From Bacillus canaveralius (lineage in GTDB: Bacteria; Bacillota; Bacilli; Bacillales; Cytobacillaceae), in contig NZ_PGVA01000023.1 in assembly GCF_002860125.1 (NCBI RefSeq), positions 1 through 56,749 on the forward strand: a stretch of DNA of 56,749 nt, given 5' to 3'. Numbering within the stretch: position 1 is the stretch's first letter; the number at the start of each line of letters is the position of its first letter. Positions 1-9,296 of the stretch are shown in pieces. Made by a program: the position numbers and the translations under genes. The notes below the pieces were generated by a model that was not told the origin of the DNA, made no database searches, and saw nothing but the letters and a program-made list of their open reading frames with translations.

Positions 1-1
1 T

Positions 2-2160
2 TACCAGTGGGGAGATTATGGGTCACCACACCCTTCCGTACCGGGAAACCGCTTCTCTGCACGGTTCACGAAAAAAGTGAACATGGATGCGGGCACCTAT
101 GTGTTTAAAGCGAATGCAGATGATGGTGTAAGGGTGTATCTTGATAACCAGCTGGTTATCGATGCCTGGCCAAATGTTGGTTTTAATCAGCGAAGCCAAT
201 CGGTCAACGTAGCTGCGGGAGAACATACCATTCGGGTTGAGTATCTTGAAGATGCGGCTCGGGCATACTTAAACTTTGACTTCCAGCCTATTGCTCAATT
301 CAGTGAAAAGACGGGGAAATCTGTTTTTTATAACTGGGGGTCAGGCAGCCCGAGAAGTGGCATTCCATCAGATTTTTTCTCGGCCATCTTTGACCAAAGC
401 AACAGCTTTTCAGCAGGAGACTATTTCATCCAGGCGCTTGCTGACGACGGTGTCAAGGTGGAAGTGGATGGGAACATGCTGATCGATCGCTGGAGCCATT
501 ATACCGGAAAAGCGGATCGCACTCTCTGGCTTGGGGTAACGGAAGGTCAGCACACCGTTAAAACTCATTATCTTGAGAATGTTTTTGGAGCGGCTATTCT
601 ATCGGATATCGTTCCGCTTGATTCCTGGCTGGCCTATTACTATCCAAACAAAGAGCTTTCCGGGATGCCGGCAGCATCAAAGATCATTTCTCCGACGGGG
701 AGCCTGAAGACACTGTATCAAGACTTTGGTACTGGAAGCCCTGCCCCAGGAGTGGGAAGCGACAATTTCTCTGCGAAATATACGACGGCCAAGCGGGTAA
801 CGGCAGGAGAATACATACTCCGTGCTAAAGCGGATGATGGTATTCGAGTTTATGTTGATGGGAAATTGTATGTAGATCGCTGGACGAACAGCGGTTTCCG
901 GGAGGACTCTATCAAGATTAACATTGCGGACCGGCCTGGTGTTCCAGAAGGGGAAAAGGATATTCACTGGATCGACGTCGAGTATTACGATTTGGCAGCT
1001 GAGGGCAAGGTTGAGGTTGGACTCGAACCTTTCCATGAAGCAGTGAAGGACCAGTGGGTGGGAGAAATATTCCCGAACCAGAATTTCCAGGGCACTCCAT
1101 ATATTATCGGTGGAAGCAACTCCCTCAGTCCTATTGCGAAGATAGATTACCAGTGGGGGAATGCAGGGTCACCTCATTCTTTAGTAGCCGGAGACAATTT
1201 CTCCGCAAGGTTTACGAAAAAACTCAACATGGAAGCGGGCACCTACGCATTTAGGGCAAATGCCGATGATGGAATCCGGGTTAAACTTGACAACCAAGTC
1301 ATTATTGATAACTGGAGCTTTGCACCTCAAGGGGCAGGTATATATCTACCGGGAGGGGAACACACTCTCACTGTAGAATATATAGAGATATCTGGTAACG
1401 CATTTGCAAAACTTGATATAGAAAAGCTTAGCCCAAATAAGATCTTTTATCAGTTTGGCAAGAATGTCCAGTATAACTGGGGGTTAAGCGGACCTGCTAC
1501 CTTCCCGACAGATCATTTTGAAGCTGTTTTTGATCAATCACAAAATGTTCAAGCGGGTGATCATTTTATACAAACATTTGCAGACGACGGAGTGCAGGTT
1601 GAGATAGATGGGCAAATGTTCATTAACCGCTGGACCGATTATACTGGTACAGCTGACAGAGCTTTATGGCTTGGTGCTTCAAGCGGTTCTCACACTATTA
1701 AAACTCGCTACTATGATAATGTTCTTGAAGCTGGAGTATTTTCACATATAGTGCCTTTTGATAAGTGGCTTGCATATTATTACCCGAATAAAACTTTAAA
1801 TGGGTTCCCTGTTGCTGCCAAGGTTCTGGAGCCTGTTGGTGACTCTAAGAGATTATCAGAAAGTCATCAGGCAAGCAGTCCAGTACCAGAAGTAGGAGCC
1901 GATAATTTTTCTGTCCGTTATACAACTGCAAAACGATTAGATGCTGGGTATTATTCTCTGCGTACTCGGGCAGATGATGGTATCAGGGTTTATGTAGACG
2001 GGGTTCTCGTTCTTGATCGTTGGACTGGCGGAGTTAAGGAAGATAGTATTAGATTGAAAATCACCGACCGCCCTAATGTTGCTGTTTCCGAGAAAAATGT
2101 CCACTGGATCGACGTCGAATATTACGATGACATAGCTGCAGGACATATCGAATTATCTAT
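2..2160 (+). repeat. Tandem super-repeat: two copies of a three-PA14 block
   Basis: Modules 1-2-3 (from nt 2, about 329 and about 713) match modules 4-5-6 (from 1148, about 1472 and about 1850) pairwise better than they match each other. Examples: YQWG at 2 and 1148; YNWG at 329 and 1472; DNFS plus TTAKR at 760 and 1900; HWIDVEYYD at about 970 and about 2103. The period is about 1140-1146 nt (about 381 residues), so a three-module block was duplicated as a unit. Confidence 0.8.
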
Positions 2161-3088
2161 TGATAAACAGCCGGGTCCAATTTATCTAACAACCCATTAC
2201 AACTACACTTTCAGTCAGGCTGTAGATAAACAAATGAGTGTAGTACCACAAACGGATCTACATTCTAAGTACCTTCGTTCAGATTCTTTAGTAAAAGACG
2301 ATAAGGGAACTTGGAGAGTAAACGGGAGTGGGTGGAATGTCAGGAATGGCCCAGGAACTTCCTATAATATAGTAGGTACTATGGTTCATTGGGCACCTGC
2401 GAGTATTTTAAGAACTGTTCCGGTAACTGGCGACCTTAATTGGTATCAAATTGCTGCTTGGATGATCCCTTTAAGAAACGATGTAGAATACTATATGAAT
2501 CCTGCAAACTTTGCTAAGGAATCTACTCAATACTTCCAATTCCTAAAACTTTCAGAAAGTGCAGGCTTGGATGTAAATGAAGTAAATAGTAAGATTCTGA
2601 ACGGAAAAGGAATTTTACAAGGCAAAGCAAGTGCTTTCGCTGAAGCAGGAAGAACTTATGGCATAAATGAAGTGTACTTAATTAGTCATGCATTATTGGA
2701 AACGGGTGACGGAAAATCTGAGCTTGCTACAGGAGTCCGTGTAACAAAGGTAGATGGTAAAGATGTGGAACCGAAGACTGTCTACAATATGTATGGAATT
2801 AAAGCACTAGACTCCTGCCCACTTGAATGTGGTTCTGAATATGCATATAAGATGGGATGGACTACTCCTGAATTAGCGATTAAAGGCGGGGCAAAATTTA
2901 TTGCCGAACAATATATCGACGTAGGACAGGATACGCTTTATAAAATGAGATGGAATCCAAGCGCTCCAGGAACCCATCAATATGCTACAGATATAGGCTG
3001 GGCCGTAAAACAGGTATACAGAATAAAATCCTTATACGACCTACTGTCTAACTACACATTGATCTTTGACGAACCTGTTTATAAATAA
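2..3088 (+). CDS. Cell-wall N-acetylglucosaminidase with PA14 repeats and SH3 domain (5' end outside window)
   Basis: The reading frame is open to the first base, so the N-terminus, including any signal peptide, is missing; the first ATG inside (77) is not the real start. At least six PA14-like modules follow one another, recognisable by DNFSA, AGxY and ADDGxxVxxD motifs, up to about nt 2160. Then comes a bacterial SH3 segment (about nt 2290-2460, with GWNVRNGPGTSY) and a C-terminal glucosaminidase domain (GH73/LytD type) with the probable catalytic Glu in HALLETG at nt 2699. PA14 and SH3b modules bind glycans or peptidoglycan, so this is inferred to be a secreted autolysin cutting the glycan strand. 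From about nt 1400 onward the DNA is visibly more AT-rich than the first 1.3 kb. Family call is secure; substrate of the PA14 array is unknown. Confidence 0.88.
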   Translation, partial: YQWGDYGSPHPSVPGNRFSARFTKKVNMDAGTYVFKANADDGVRVYLDNQLVIDAWPNVGFNQRSQSVNVAAGEHTIRVEYLEDAARAYLNFDFQPIAQFSEKTGKSVFYNWGSGSPRSGIPSDFFSAIFDQSNSFSAGDYFIQALADDGVKVEVDGNMLIDRWSHYTGKADRTLWLGVTEGQHTVKTHYLENVFGAAILSDIVPLDSWLAYYYPNKELSGMPAASKIISPTGSLKTLYQDFGTGSPAPGVGSDNFSAKYTTAKRVTAGEYILRAKADDGIRVYVDGKLYVDRWTNSGFREDSIKINIADRPGVPEGEKDIHWIDVEYYDLAAEGKVEVGLEPFHEAVKDQWVGEIFPNQNFQGTPYIIGGSNSLSPIAKIDYQWGNAGSPHSLVAGDNFSARFTKKLNMEAGTYAFRANADDGIRVKLDNQVIIDNWSFAPQGAGIYLPGGEHTLTVEYIEISGNAFAKLDIEKLSPNKIFYQFGKNVQYNWGLSGPATFPTDHFEAVFDQSQNVQAGDHFIQTFADDGVQVEIDGQMFINRWTDYTGTADRALWLGASSGSHTIKTRYYDNVLEAGVFSHIVPFDKWLAYYYPNKTLNGFPVAAKVLEPVGDSKRLSESHQASSPVPEVGADNFSVRYTTAKRLDAGYYSLRTRADDGIRVYVDGVLVLDRWTGGVKEDSIRLKITDRPNVAVSEKNVHWIDVEYYDDIAAGHIELSIDKQPGPIYLTTHYNYTFSQAVDKQMSVVPQTDLHSKYLRSDSLVKDDKGTWRVNGSGWNVRNGPGTSYNIVGTMVHWAPASILRTVPVTGDLNWYQIAAWMIPLRNDVEYYMNPANFAKESTQYFQFLKLSESAGLDVNEVNSKILNGKGILQGKASAFAEAGRTYGINEVYLISHALLETGDGKSELATGVRVTKVDGKDVEPKTVYNMYGIKALDSCPLECGSEYAYKMGWTTPELAIKGGAKFIAEQYIDVGQDTLYKMRWNPSAPGTHQYATDIGWAVKQVYRIKSLYDLLSNYTLIFDEPVYK

Positions 3089-3093
3089 TATGG

Positions 3094-3121
3094 AAGTCCC
3101 CACGTGGGGACTTCTTTTTTT
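3094..3121 (+). terminator. Rho-independent terminator of the glucosaminidase gene
   Basis: Perfect 8-bp stem AAGTCCCC/GGGGACTT with an ACGT loop, then a C and seven T residues, directly after the stop codon. Confidence 0.9.
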
Positions 3122-3317
3122 GTGTTTTCGGCACTTTCAATTCAACAGTCTCCTAATAATGCAGATATGATGAAGAATTAAATATTCCTCTCAAAAAGCT
3201 CGAGCAGCCAACGGAGTACTGCTAAATAGATAAGGCTAATGACCTTATAATCTATCCTGCAGTCGTATATTTATTTACAAACTATTAATTGGTTACAACC
3301 ATTAGCCCGGTTATTGA

Positions 3318-3355
3318 CTAAAAAAGCTATGAAGGACCAACCCCTTCATAGCTTT
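3318..3355 (-). terminator. Terminator of the minus-strand flippase gene
   Basis: A 13-bp perfect inverted repeat (3323-3335 with 3343-3355). Read on the minus strand it ends in a T tract (complement of 3321-3325). It lies just beyond the stop of the gene at 3383-4645. Confidence 0.85.
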
Positions 3356-3382
3356 ATATGTCTTGTTCTCTATTTAGGCTTC

Positions 3383-4645
3383 TCATGTTTGCTTTTGCCA
3401 TTTCCAGACTTTTATCCCTTTCCTCCATAGGAATACAGCCATTAATAGCGTAGCAACAATTTCGGTAATCAGCGCTATCCAGGCAGTTCCATATTCTCTA
3501 AAAGTGGGGATCAGAATAAACATGAGCAAGACGCTTAGTGTACTAGCTGCAATGTAAACGAAAGACAACTGCTTTTTATAATCAAAAGTTACCATTGTAA
3601 GTGTACTGAATATATTGGCCCATCCGATAATTAGTGGCAAAGGTGATAATATTTGCATTAGCGGAACAGAAGCAGCGTATTCCGGACCTAAAAAAAGATT
3701 TACTAAATCATTGGCGAATAGTCCAATAATAATCGATAGAGTTCCCATGCTAAATGTTACTAGATAGAATAACCGATTAAGTATCCATAACCCTCTCTGT
3801 TGCGACTCGTGTAAAGCTTTGCTGAGAAATGGATACACAGTTTGTACGAGGGGAGCAACCACACTTGTTAGAGCCCTGATTACTCTTTCAGCACTTGAAA
3901 AATACCCGACAACAGTATTGCTGGCGAAGAACCCTAATATAAATGTGTTACTGGTTGTATAAAGACTGGTCATAATAGTAGAAATAAATATATCCCTGCC
4001 TTCTTTTAGCTGAAACAGAATTTCAGCTTTAGATGGCCACGCGAAGCGGATTTTATAGCGGAATAGGACCATGTAAAATCCTATAAGCCCAATCATCATG
4101 TAGCCCAGCGAGTTAAAAATAGGAACGTATAAAAACTGGGAGCTGTCTTTTACAAATACAAATATACTGATTGTAAAAATTGTTTTGGACAATATGTTTA
4201 AGATGGATATCACTTTCATATGTTCCATTCCTTGAAAGAACCATACTGGAAAAAGAACATTTCCTATTACCATTCCAAACGTATAATAGTATATGATTCC
4301 GTCCGATTGGAATTTGGGAACAAATTGTACCAATATGAATAAAACCAGTAGACATAGAAGCAGTAATACTATTTTTACAACCATAACGCTGGAGAAAATA
4401 ACAGAAACTTTCTTATTATTTTCCCGGTTTAATGCTATTTCTTTTGTGGCGACCAGATTGAATCCATAATCAGTAAAGATCATAAAATATTGAATTAAAG
4501 CCTGGGCAAAACTTATTAATCCAAACTTTGCCGGACCAAGAACCAATAGTAAATATGGGAGTGTAATTAAGGGTAAGATGAAATTTAGGCCTTGTACACT
4601 GGCTAGAGATAAAAAGTTCGTTATAAGACGTTTTTTTGTTGACAT
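3383..4645 (-). CDS. Polysaccharide flippase, Wzx/RfbX type (MOP superfamily)
   Basis: 420 residues, almost entirely hydrophobic with about 12 predicted membrane segments. The N-terminus (SLASVQGLNFILPLITLPYL, then FGLISFAQALIQYF) is typical of Wzx/RfbX O-unit transporters. Such proteins move undecaprenyl-pyrophosphate-linked repeat units across the membrane. The start is supported by AAGGAG about 14 nt upstream. It lies beside an LCP ligase and faces a plus-strand set of glycosyltransferases and a polymerase-like protein, so it probably exports the polymer they make; the actual substrate cannot be read from sequence. Confidence 0.85.
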   Translation of the reverse strand: MSTKKRLITNFLSLASVQGLNFILPLITLPYLLLVLGPAKFGLISFAQALIQYFMIFTDYGFNLVATKEIALNRENNKKVSVIFSSVMVVKIVLLLLCLLVLFILVQFVPKFQSDGIIYYYTFGMVIGNVLFPVWFFQGMEHMKVISILNILSKTIFTISIFVFVKDSSQFLYVPIFNSLGYMMIGLIGFYMVLFRYKIRFAWPSKAEILFQLKEGRDIFISTIMTSLYTTSNTFILGFFASNTVVGYFSSAERVIRALTSVVAPLVQTVYPFLSKALHESQQRGLWILNRLFYLVTFSMGTLSIIIGLFANDLVNLFLGPEYAASVPLMQILSPLPLIIGWANIFSTLTMVTFDYKKQLSFVYIAASTLSVLLMFILIPTFREYGTAWIALITEIVATLLMAVFLWRKGIKVWKWQKQT

Positions 4646-4700
4646 AATACTTTAGGTTACTCCTTTATGATGGTAACATTGTGTCAGACAGTGTTTCTTT

Positions 4701-4728
4701 ATTATATCTTAATCTCTTGATACGTCAA
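4701..4728 (-). promoter_or_regulatory. Sigma-A promoter of the flippase gene
   Basis: On the minus strand, TTGACG (complement of 4723-4728), a 16-nt spacer and TATAAT (complement of 4701-4706). This leaves a leader of about 50 nt before the ATG at 4645. Confidence 0.65.
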
Positions 4729-4738
4729 AAACCCCATT

Positions 4739-4760
4739 ATACTATACTACAATATAGTAT
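4739..4760. repeat. Inverted repeat upstream of the flippase promoter
   Basis: ATACTATA (4739-4746) and TATAGTAT (4753-4760) form an 8-bp dyad around CTACAA. On the minus strand it lies about 10 nt upstream of the -35 box, a place where an activator could bind. The protein, if any, is unknown. Confidence 0.45.
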
Positions 4761-4858
4761 TAGAATCCCAGGAAGAATTTTATGGGATTAATATTGATTA
4801 ATTAATATTTATCCTGGCAATTGTGGCAAATGAAAGTACTAACTATAAGTAGTATCTT

Positions 4859-4910
4859 AAAAAAATAAAAGCCCTATAAAGAATGAATAATTAAATTCTT
4901 TCTTTATAAG
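4859..4910 (-). terminator. Probable terminator of the LCP gene
   Basis: An imperfect hairpin of about 14 pairs (4874-4888 with 4895-4910, one bulge and one mismatch) followed on the minus strand by GGGC and a T-rich tract (complement of 4859-4870). Confidence 0.55.
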
Positions 4911-4945
4911 ACTAAAAGTTAATTATTACATTAGCTTGTTGAAAT

Positions 4946-5929
4946 TCAGCTGATGCCAGGCGCAACCGTTTTTTTATCTAATTCTAAATGCTCTCGTAAT
5001 TGATCAGAGAGTGCTTGTCTTGTAATATCGTCAACATGGAAGTACCAAACACCATTATTTAATGTTATTCCTTTTCCTTCTATTTCTAATTTCTCAATGG
5101 TTTCAGCAGCAATTTTGTAATCTGATTGAATCCCTATTATATCTTTTAGCGTTAAATTCGTTACGATATTTTCTTGCAGTGCCTCAAGTATTTGATCATA
5201 GTTTGTTAACGAAGATAACGATTTTCCTTCAGCAATCACTTTGGAGATAACTTCTTTTTGTCTTTCTTGACGGCCGAAATCTCCGAGGGGATCCTCTTTT
5301 CTCATCCGAGCGTATTGGAGAGCTTCTTCCCCATCTAATGTTTGTTTTCCTTCTTGAAGATAAACACCATCTAATTCAAATTCATATTGATTGTCTACCT
5401 CTATACCACCAACTGCATCGACTATATCCTTAAAGCCTTGCATATTGACCTCTGTATAATAGTCAATTGGCACGTTTAAAAAATTTTCAATTGAACTAAT
5501 TGTCATTTCAATCCCGCCATATGCATAGGCGTGATTCATTTTGTCAACTCTATGTTTATTTGGGTTATCTGGATTGATTAGTTTTGCACGTGTGTCACGC
5601 GGAATACTTAAAAGCTTAGTGGACTTGGTTTCAGGGTTAATAGTCATTACTATCATTGTATCAGTTCGCCCTGCATCTCCTTCTCGTTCGTCAACACCAA
5701 CTAAAAGAATAGAGATAGGGTCTTTTTCCTTGAATTCTACTTTATCTTCTCTTTTTTCTGAAACCTCTCGTGATATCGGGTTGTGCATTTTATCAACTGC
5801 ACTTACCATGTCTGTATAAAAGTTATAAGCAAATACACCAGTGCCTAATAAACATAAAGTAAATAACAATAGAAAGATTCGTACCCATCTTCTTGGTCTC
5901 CGTTTTCTTCGTCCAGATCTTGTTTCCAT
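4946..5929 (-). CDS. LytR-CpsA-Psr (LCP) family glycopolymer ligase
   Basis: 327 residues: a basic N-terminus (RRKRRPRRW), one membrane segment at about 15-37, then an extracellular LCP domain. Family landmarks are visible: ILLVGVDEREGDAGRTDTM, LLSIPRDTRAK, MNHAYAYGG, VDAVGGIEVD and LQYARMRKEDPLGDFGRQER, which supply the conserved Asp and Arg residues that bind the pyrophosphate of the lipid donor. LCP enzymes (TagT/U/V in Bacillus) transfer teichoic acid or other polymers from undecaprenyl carriers to peptidoglycan. AAGGGA precedes the ATG. Its place next to a flippase and glycosyltransferases suggests it attaches this locus's polymer, though which TagTUV paralogue it equals is unclear. Confidence 0.92.
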   Translation of the reverse strand: METRSGRRKRRPRRWVRIFLLLFTLCLLGTGVFAYNFYTDMVSAVDKMHNPISREVSEKREDKVEFKEKDPISILLVGVDEREGDAGRTDTMIVMTINPETKSTKLLSIPRDTRAKLINPDNPNKHRVDKMNHAYAYGGIEMTISSIENFLNVPIDYYTEVNMQGFKDIVDAVGGIEVDNQYEFELDGVYLQEGKQTLDGEEALQYARMRKEDPLGDFGRQERQKEVISKVIAEGKSLSSLTNYDQILEALQENIVTNLTLKDIIGIQSDYKIAAETIEKLEIEGKGITLNNGVWYFHVDDITRQALSDQLREHLELDKKTVAPGIS

Positions 5930-5977
5930 TTATAATATCCCTTCTTAGGTAGTTTCATAATTTAAGTCTTAATCAAA

Positions 5978-6007
5978 ATTATAAGGGCGGAGCACGACAA
6001 GATGCAA
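5978..6007 (-). promoter_or_regulatory. Sigma-A promoter of the LCP gene
   Basis: Minus strand: TTGCAT (complement of 6002-6007), an 18-nt spacer and TATAAT (complement of 5978-5983), about 50 nt upstream of the start codon. Confidence 0.6.
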
Positions 6008-6047
6008 CAACAAATTATTTCTAAGTCTACAAATTACGACAGTATGA

Positions 6048-6056
6048 TGTTATAAT
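6048..6056 (+). promoter_or_regulatory. Extended -10 promoter of the glycosyltransferase operon
   Basis: TG-T-TATAAT is a perfect extended -10; no good -35 is seen. It points toward the genes starting at 6210 and is nearly back to back with the LCP promoter. The same 14 bases (TATGATGTTATAAT) occur before ftsE at 49343-49356. Confidence 0.5.
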
Positions 6057-6209
6057 ATCTGTTTGTAAGTGAAAAAAACTTAATATTGGTAATAAGTACT
6101 CCTTTACCAAATGTATTAATTTGTTATCATTTTCTATATTGAAAAGAAAATAATAAGAAAAGAAAAATAGAAGGTTTTTTGATTTTAATAAGGAAAGAGT
6201 GTGCTAAAC

Positions 6210-6995
6210 ATGAGTAATGCGATATGTGCGATTAGCATTGTGACATACAACAGTAAGCATATTTTTGATGTTCTCGATAATTTAAAAAAAGAGTTCGCTG
6301 AGGATGAACGCTTTCGATTTGTTATTTTTGATAATAATTCGAATGAAGACTATATAAAACATTTAAAGGAATATGAAGATTTTGCAGATATTAATTTCTA
6401 CCATGAGAACAATGGCTTCGGATTCGGGCATAATTACAATTTGTTAAACGCGGACGAGAAGTACTTTGTTATATTTAATCCGGATATTATTTTAACAAAA
6501 GAAACTTTAACAAAAATGCTCGACCAAATGGAACAGGATAAAACTATATCATTACTAGTTCCCAAAGTGATAAATACTGATGGGACAACCCAGTATTTGA
6601 TAAGAAATAGAGTTTCTGTGTTGGATTATGCTTTAAGATTTATTCCTTTTAAATTTGTTAAAAATATATTCTCTAAGCGTCTGGCCTCTTATGAATGTAG
6701 AACCCTTCCTGATGATCGAAACGTGGACATCCGTATAGGGTCAGGTTGTTTCATGTGCATACGCGCAGAGATTTATAAAGAAATCAAAGGTTTCGATGAC
6801 AGGTATTTTATGTATTTTGAGGATTATGATCTTTGCCTGGAATTAGAAAAACGTAAAAAAAGGGTCGTATATACTCCCTTATCAATTGTTACTCATTATT
6901 ATGAAAGAGGGGCTCATAAAAGTTCAAAATTATTTAGGATTTTCATGAAGTCCATGTATAAATTTTTCGATAAATGGGGTTGGAAGTTTTACTAA
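6210..6995 (+). CDS. Glycosyltransferase family 2, rhamnosyltransferase-like (WbbL type)
   Basis: About 261 residues with a GT-A fold: N-terminal ISIVTYNS, FVIFDNNSNE, a NGFGFGHNYN segment, the metal-binding region FVIFNPDI, and a C-terminal FMYFEDYDLCLELEKR, typical of WbbL/RfbF-like rhamnosyltransferases. The ATG at 6210 is preferred; a GTG at 6201 is in frame but only 3 nt from the AGGAAAG element. It likely adds a sugar, possibly rhamnose, to a lipid-linked intermediate on the cytoplasmic side. It is the first of four closely spaced plus-strand genes. Donor and acceptor are inferred from the neighbouring rml operon. Confidence 0.82.
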   Translation: MSNAICAISIVTYNSKHIFDVLDNLKKEFAEDERFRFVIFDNNSNEDYIKHLKEYEDFADINFYHENNGFGFGHNYNLLNADEKYFVIFNPDIILTKETLTKMLDQMEQDKTISLLVPKVINTDGTTQYLIRNRVSVLDYALRFIPFKFVKNIFSKRLASYECRTLPDDRNVDIRIGSGCFMCIRAEIYKEIKGFDDRYFMYFEDYDLCLELEKRKKRVVYTPLSIVTHYYERGAHKSSKLFRIFMKSMYKFFDKWGWKFY

Positions 6996-7051
6996 AAAAA
7001 CCACGGGAAGAATAGCTTAGAGAGAAAAGATATTTGTAGGGAGAGGACTTC

Positions 7052-8425
7052 ATGAGTAAGTTTGAGAAAATTTTGTTGACCGTTTTTTTCATAGAACTTT
7101 TTATAGGCGGGGGCGGAAGGTTGATTGACTTTGGAGTCCTTTCAATTCGTCAAGTACTGTTTTTGCTCTTAATAGTAACATTTGCTTTTCGAATTATTAA
7201 CGAAAAAGCGTATTTTAATAAATATGTAAATACTTTTTTCTGGCTCACGCCTATAACAATTAGCATTTATGCATTACTAAGCTGGTTTTTTGTTAGTGCT
7301 TTGATTGGTTATATGAATGGACATCCAATTTCGATAGTTGCTGCTGACATATTGAGAGTATCTTTCTTCGTTTTATACTTTCCCTTAGCTTATTATATAT
7401 CAGATGAGAGATTTTCTAAAAACAAGATCATGACTATATTAAAATATAGCGCGTTGACCGTCGCTATATTTACCATAGTGGTTTCACTATTAGGCAAAAC
7501 AATTTTTAGCAATAATTTTGCCCCATTTTATAACTTCATGAACTGGATAATGAATGATGATTTATTCTTTAGACCGAGTAACAGTGTTTTTTACAAGAGC
7601 CACTTATTCGTATTAATTGGTTTGATCATTTCTCTGAATGCAATTTTAGCAAAAAGCTATACAAAAATCGACGTTATCAATGTAGTGTTATGCTCCATTT
7701 CGATTATATGGTCCGAAACTAGGGGGTTTTTAATAGCCTTTATGGTAAGTGTGTTCATGATCATTCTTCTAGATACTAAAGTAATTATTGACCCAATAAA
7801 GGGATTTTTAAACAAAATCAGAATAGTAACGCGCTCAAAGCAATTCCTAAAAAAATGTACGATTTTAATTCTGATTGTGATATCTATTCCATTATTATAT
7901 GAACATATGACGATAGGGAGATTTGAGGAAGAAGTCACGAAGACTGAACCTACGGATTCCAATGAATACACTAATGGTGAACATGCTAATAGTAACAAAG
8001 AGCAGCCTGAAACACAGATAAATGATGTTAGTGTTAATACTCGAATGGAATTTATTATTGATTCCAAGAAGATTCTTTTTGACAATCCGGCAAATATTAT
8101 TTTCGGCACTGGCTATGGGAAGGAAATAGCGGGAAGAGAACACGGAATTGAAATGAGTATGTTAGATATTTTAGTGGAGCAAGGACTCATTGGACTAGGA
8201 ATTTGGGTATTGTTGTGCTTACTTGTTTTCTTCAATTATTATCGTGCTTACAAATCGGGAAAAAAACTTAGCACGGTGGACATATCTCTAATTGCTGCAT
8301 TTATGGGAATGTTATTGCTGACCAATATAAACCCTTTCATTAATAATCCCATAGGGATCAGCTTTTTCTTAATTATGTTAATCATTTCGCAAAATAAGAA
8401 AGAAAATGTCTTAAAAACTAATTAA
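7052..8425 (+). CDS. O-antigen polymerase/ligase-like membrane protein (Wzy/WaaL type)
   Basis: 457 residues with about 10-12 hydrophobic segments and one long hydrophilic loop (about residues 285-345, rich in Glu, Asn and Thr). After the loop comes FGTGYGKEIAGREHGIEMSM and then LDILVEQGLIGLGIWVLL, the usual ending of Wzy/WaaL (O-antigen ligase domain) proteins. These polymerise lipid-linked units or ligate them on the outer face of the membrane. GGGAGAGG precedes the ATG. With the flippase and LCP genes it completes a Wzx/Wzy-type pathway. Wzy proteins diverge quickly, so assignment rests on topology and context. Confidence 0.75.
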   Translation: MSKFEKILLTVFFIELFIGGGGRLIDFGVLSIRQVLFLLLIVTFAFRIINEKAYFNKYVNTFFWLTPITISIYALLSWFFVSALIGYMNGHPISIVAADILRVSFFVLYFPLAYYISDERFSKNKIMTILKYSALTVAIFTIVVSLLGKTIFSNNFAPFYNFMNWIMNDDLFFRPSNSVFYKSHLFVLIGLIISLNAILAKSYTKIDVINVVLCSISIIWSETRGFLIAFMVSVFMIILLDTKVIIDPIKGFLNKIRIVTRSKQFLKKCTILILIVISIPLLYEHMTIGRFEEEVTKTEPTDSNEYTNGEHANSNKEQPETQINDVSVNTRMEFIIDSKKILFDNPANIIFGTGYGKEIAGREHGIEMSMLDILVEQGLIGLGIWVLLCLLVFFNYYRAYKSGKKLSTVDISLIAAFMGMLLLTNINPFINNPIGISFFLIMLIISQNKKENVLKTN

Positions 8426-8441
8426 GATATGGGGAAATCTT

Positions 8442-9296
8442 ATGAAAATGACAATTGTAGTGGTTGTCTACAATCAAAAAATAGAAGAATGTAAAACCTT
8501 CCAAACATTAAAATTAAACATGTTTGATAAGGTAGAGCGTTTGATAGACGTAGAATTTCTTTTATACGATAATAGTCAGCAAAAACAACAATTTTATGCT
8601 AATGACTATAAAGGAATAAGTATCAGCTACATTCATGACCCGCGAAATGCTGGGATTGCTGCTGCTTATAATTATGCGTGGTCCGTTGCAAAAGAAAGAG
8701 GAAATGAATGGCTTCTGCTATTAGATCATGATACTGAAATTACAAATGAATACGTTGATCATATAATGAATTTGCAGGAAACGGAAAGTGTGGTTGCGGC
8801 GGTAGTTCCAAAGATCAAGTATGATAATAAGATGATATCTCCTGTCTACAGCAATACTTTGAGACCACTTTTATCAGACAAACCGTCCGAGGGCATCCAG
8901 AACCAGCCAATAATGGCTATTAATTCAGGATCTCTTCTGCGTGTGAGTTTCTTAAATGAGATAGGTGGATTTAATAACGACTTCCCGCTGGATTATCTGG
9001 ACCATTGGCTGTTTTATGAGATATATGCAAAAGGTCATAAGGTACGGGTGTTAGATGTCTCTTTAGAACATGATTTATCTGTTATGGATTACAGCAACGT
9101 ATCCGGAAAACGATATTTAAGTATCCTAAATTCTGAGTTTAACTTTTATAAAAATTATAAAAGCGACTTGTATAAATCATATAAAAAACAATTGCTGAAA
9201 CGATTATTAAAACAAATCCTCTTTGTGAAAAATAAAAATATAGCCTTTTATACATTCTGCCGTCTTTTTGATGTAGAAAGGATGTGGATGAAATGA
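8442..9296 (+). CDS. Glycosyltransferase family 2
   Basis: 284 residues. GT-A features: TIVVVVYNQ at the N-terminus, EFLLYDNSQQ, IHDPRNAGIAAAYNYAW, and LLLLDHDTEI supplying the DxD-like metal site. The C-terminal half carries FPLDYLDHWLFYEIYAKGHK and is lysine-rich at the end. It begins 16 nt after the polymerase-like gene and overlaps the next glycosyltransferase, so it belongs to the same transcription unit. Sugar specificity cannot be read. Confidence 0.82.
   Translation: MKMTIVVVVYNQKIEECKTFQTLKLNMFDKVERLIDVEFLLYDNSQQKQQFYANDYKGISISYIHDPRNAGIAAAYNYAWSVAKERGNEWLLLLDHDTEITNEYVDHIMNLQETESVVAAVVPKIKYDNKMISPVYSNTLRPLLSDKPSEGIQNQPIMAINSGSLLRVSFLNEIGGFNNDFPLDYLDHWLFYEIYAKGHKVRVLDVSLEHDLSVMDYSNVSGKRYLSILNSEFNFYKNYKSDLYKSYKKQLLKRLLKQILFVKNKNIAFYTFCRLFDVERMWMK

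Larger units (their letters stand above)
4646..4945. other. Intergenic region between flippase and LCP genes
   Basis: This 300-nt gap holds the flippase promoter (4701-4728, minus), an 8-bp inverted repeat just upstream of its -35 (4739-4760), and the likely LCP-gene terminator (4859-4910, minus). No coding potential was recognised. Confidence 0.6.

Noticed and set aside
7657-8109. 150-codon minus-strand frame opposite the polymerase-like gene
   Set aside because: Mirror of a membrane-protein gene, without a start signal or operon context.
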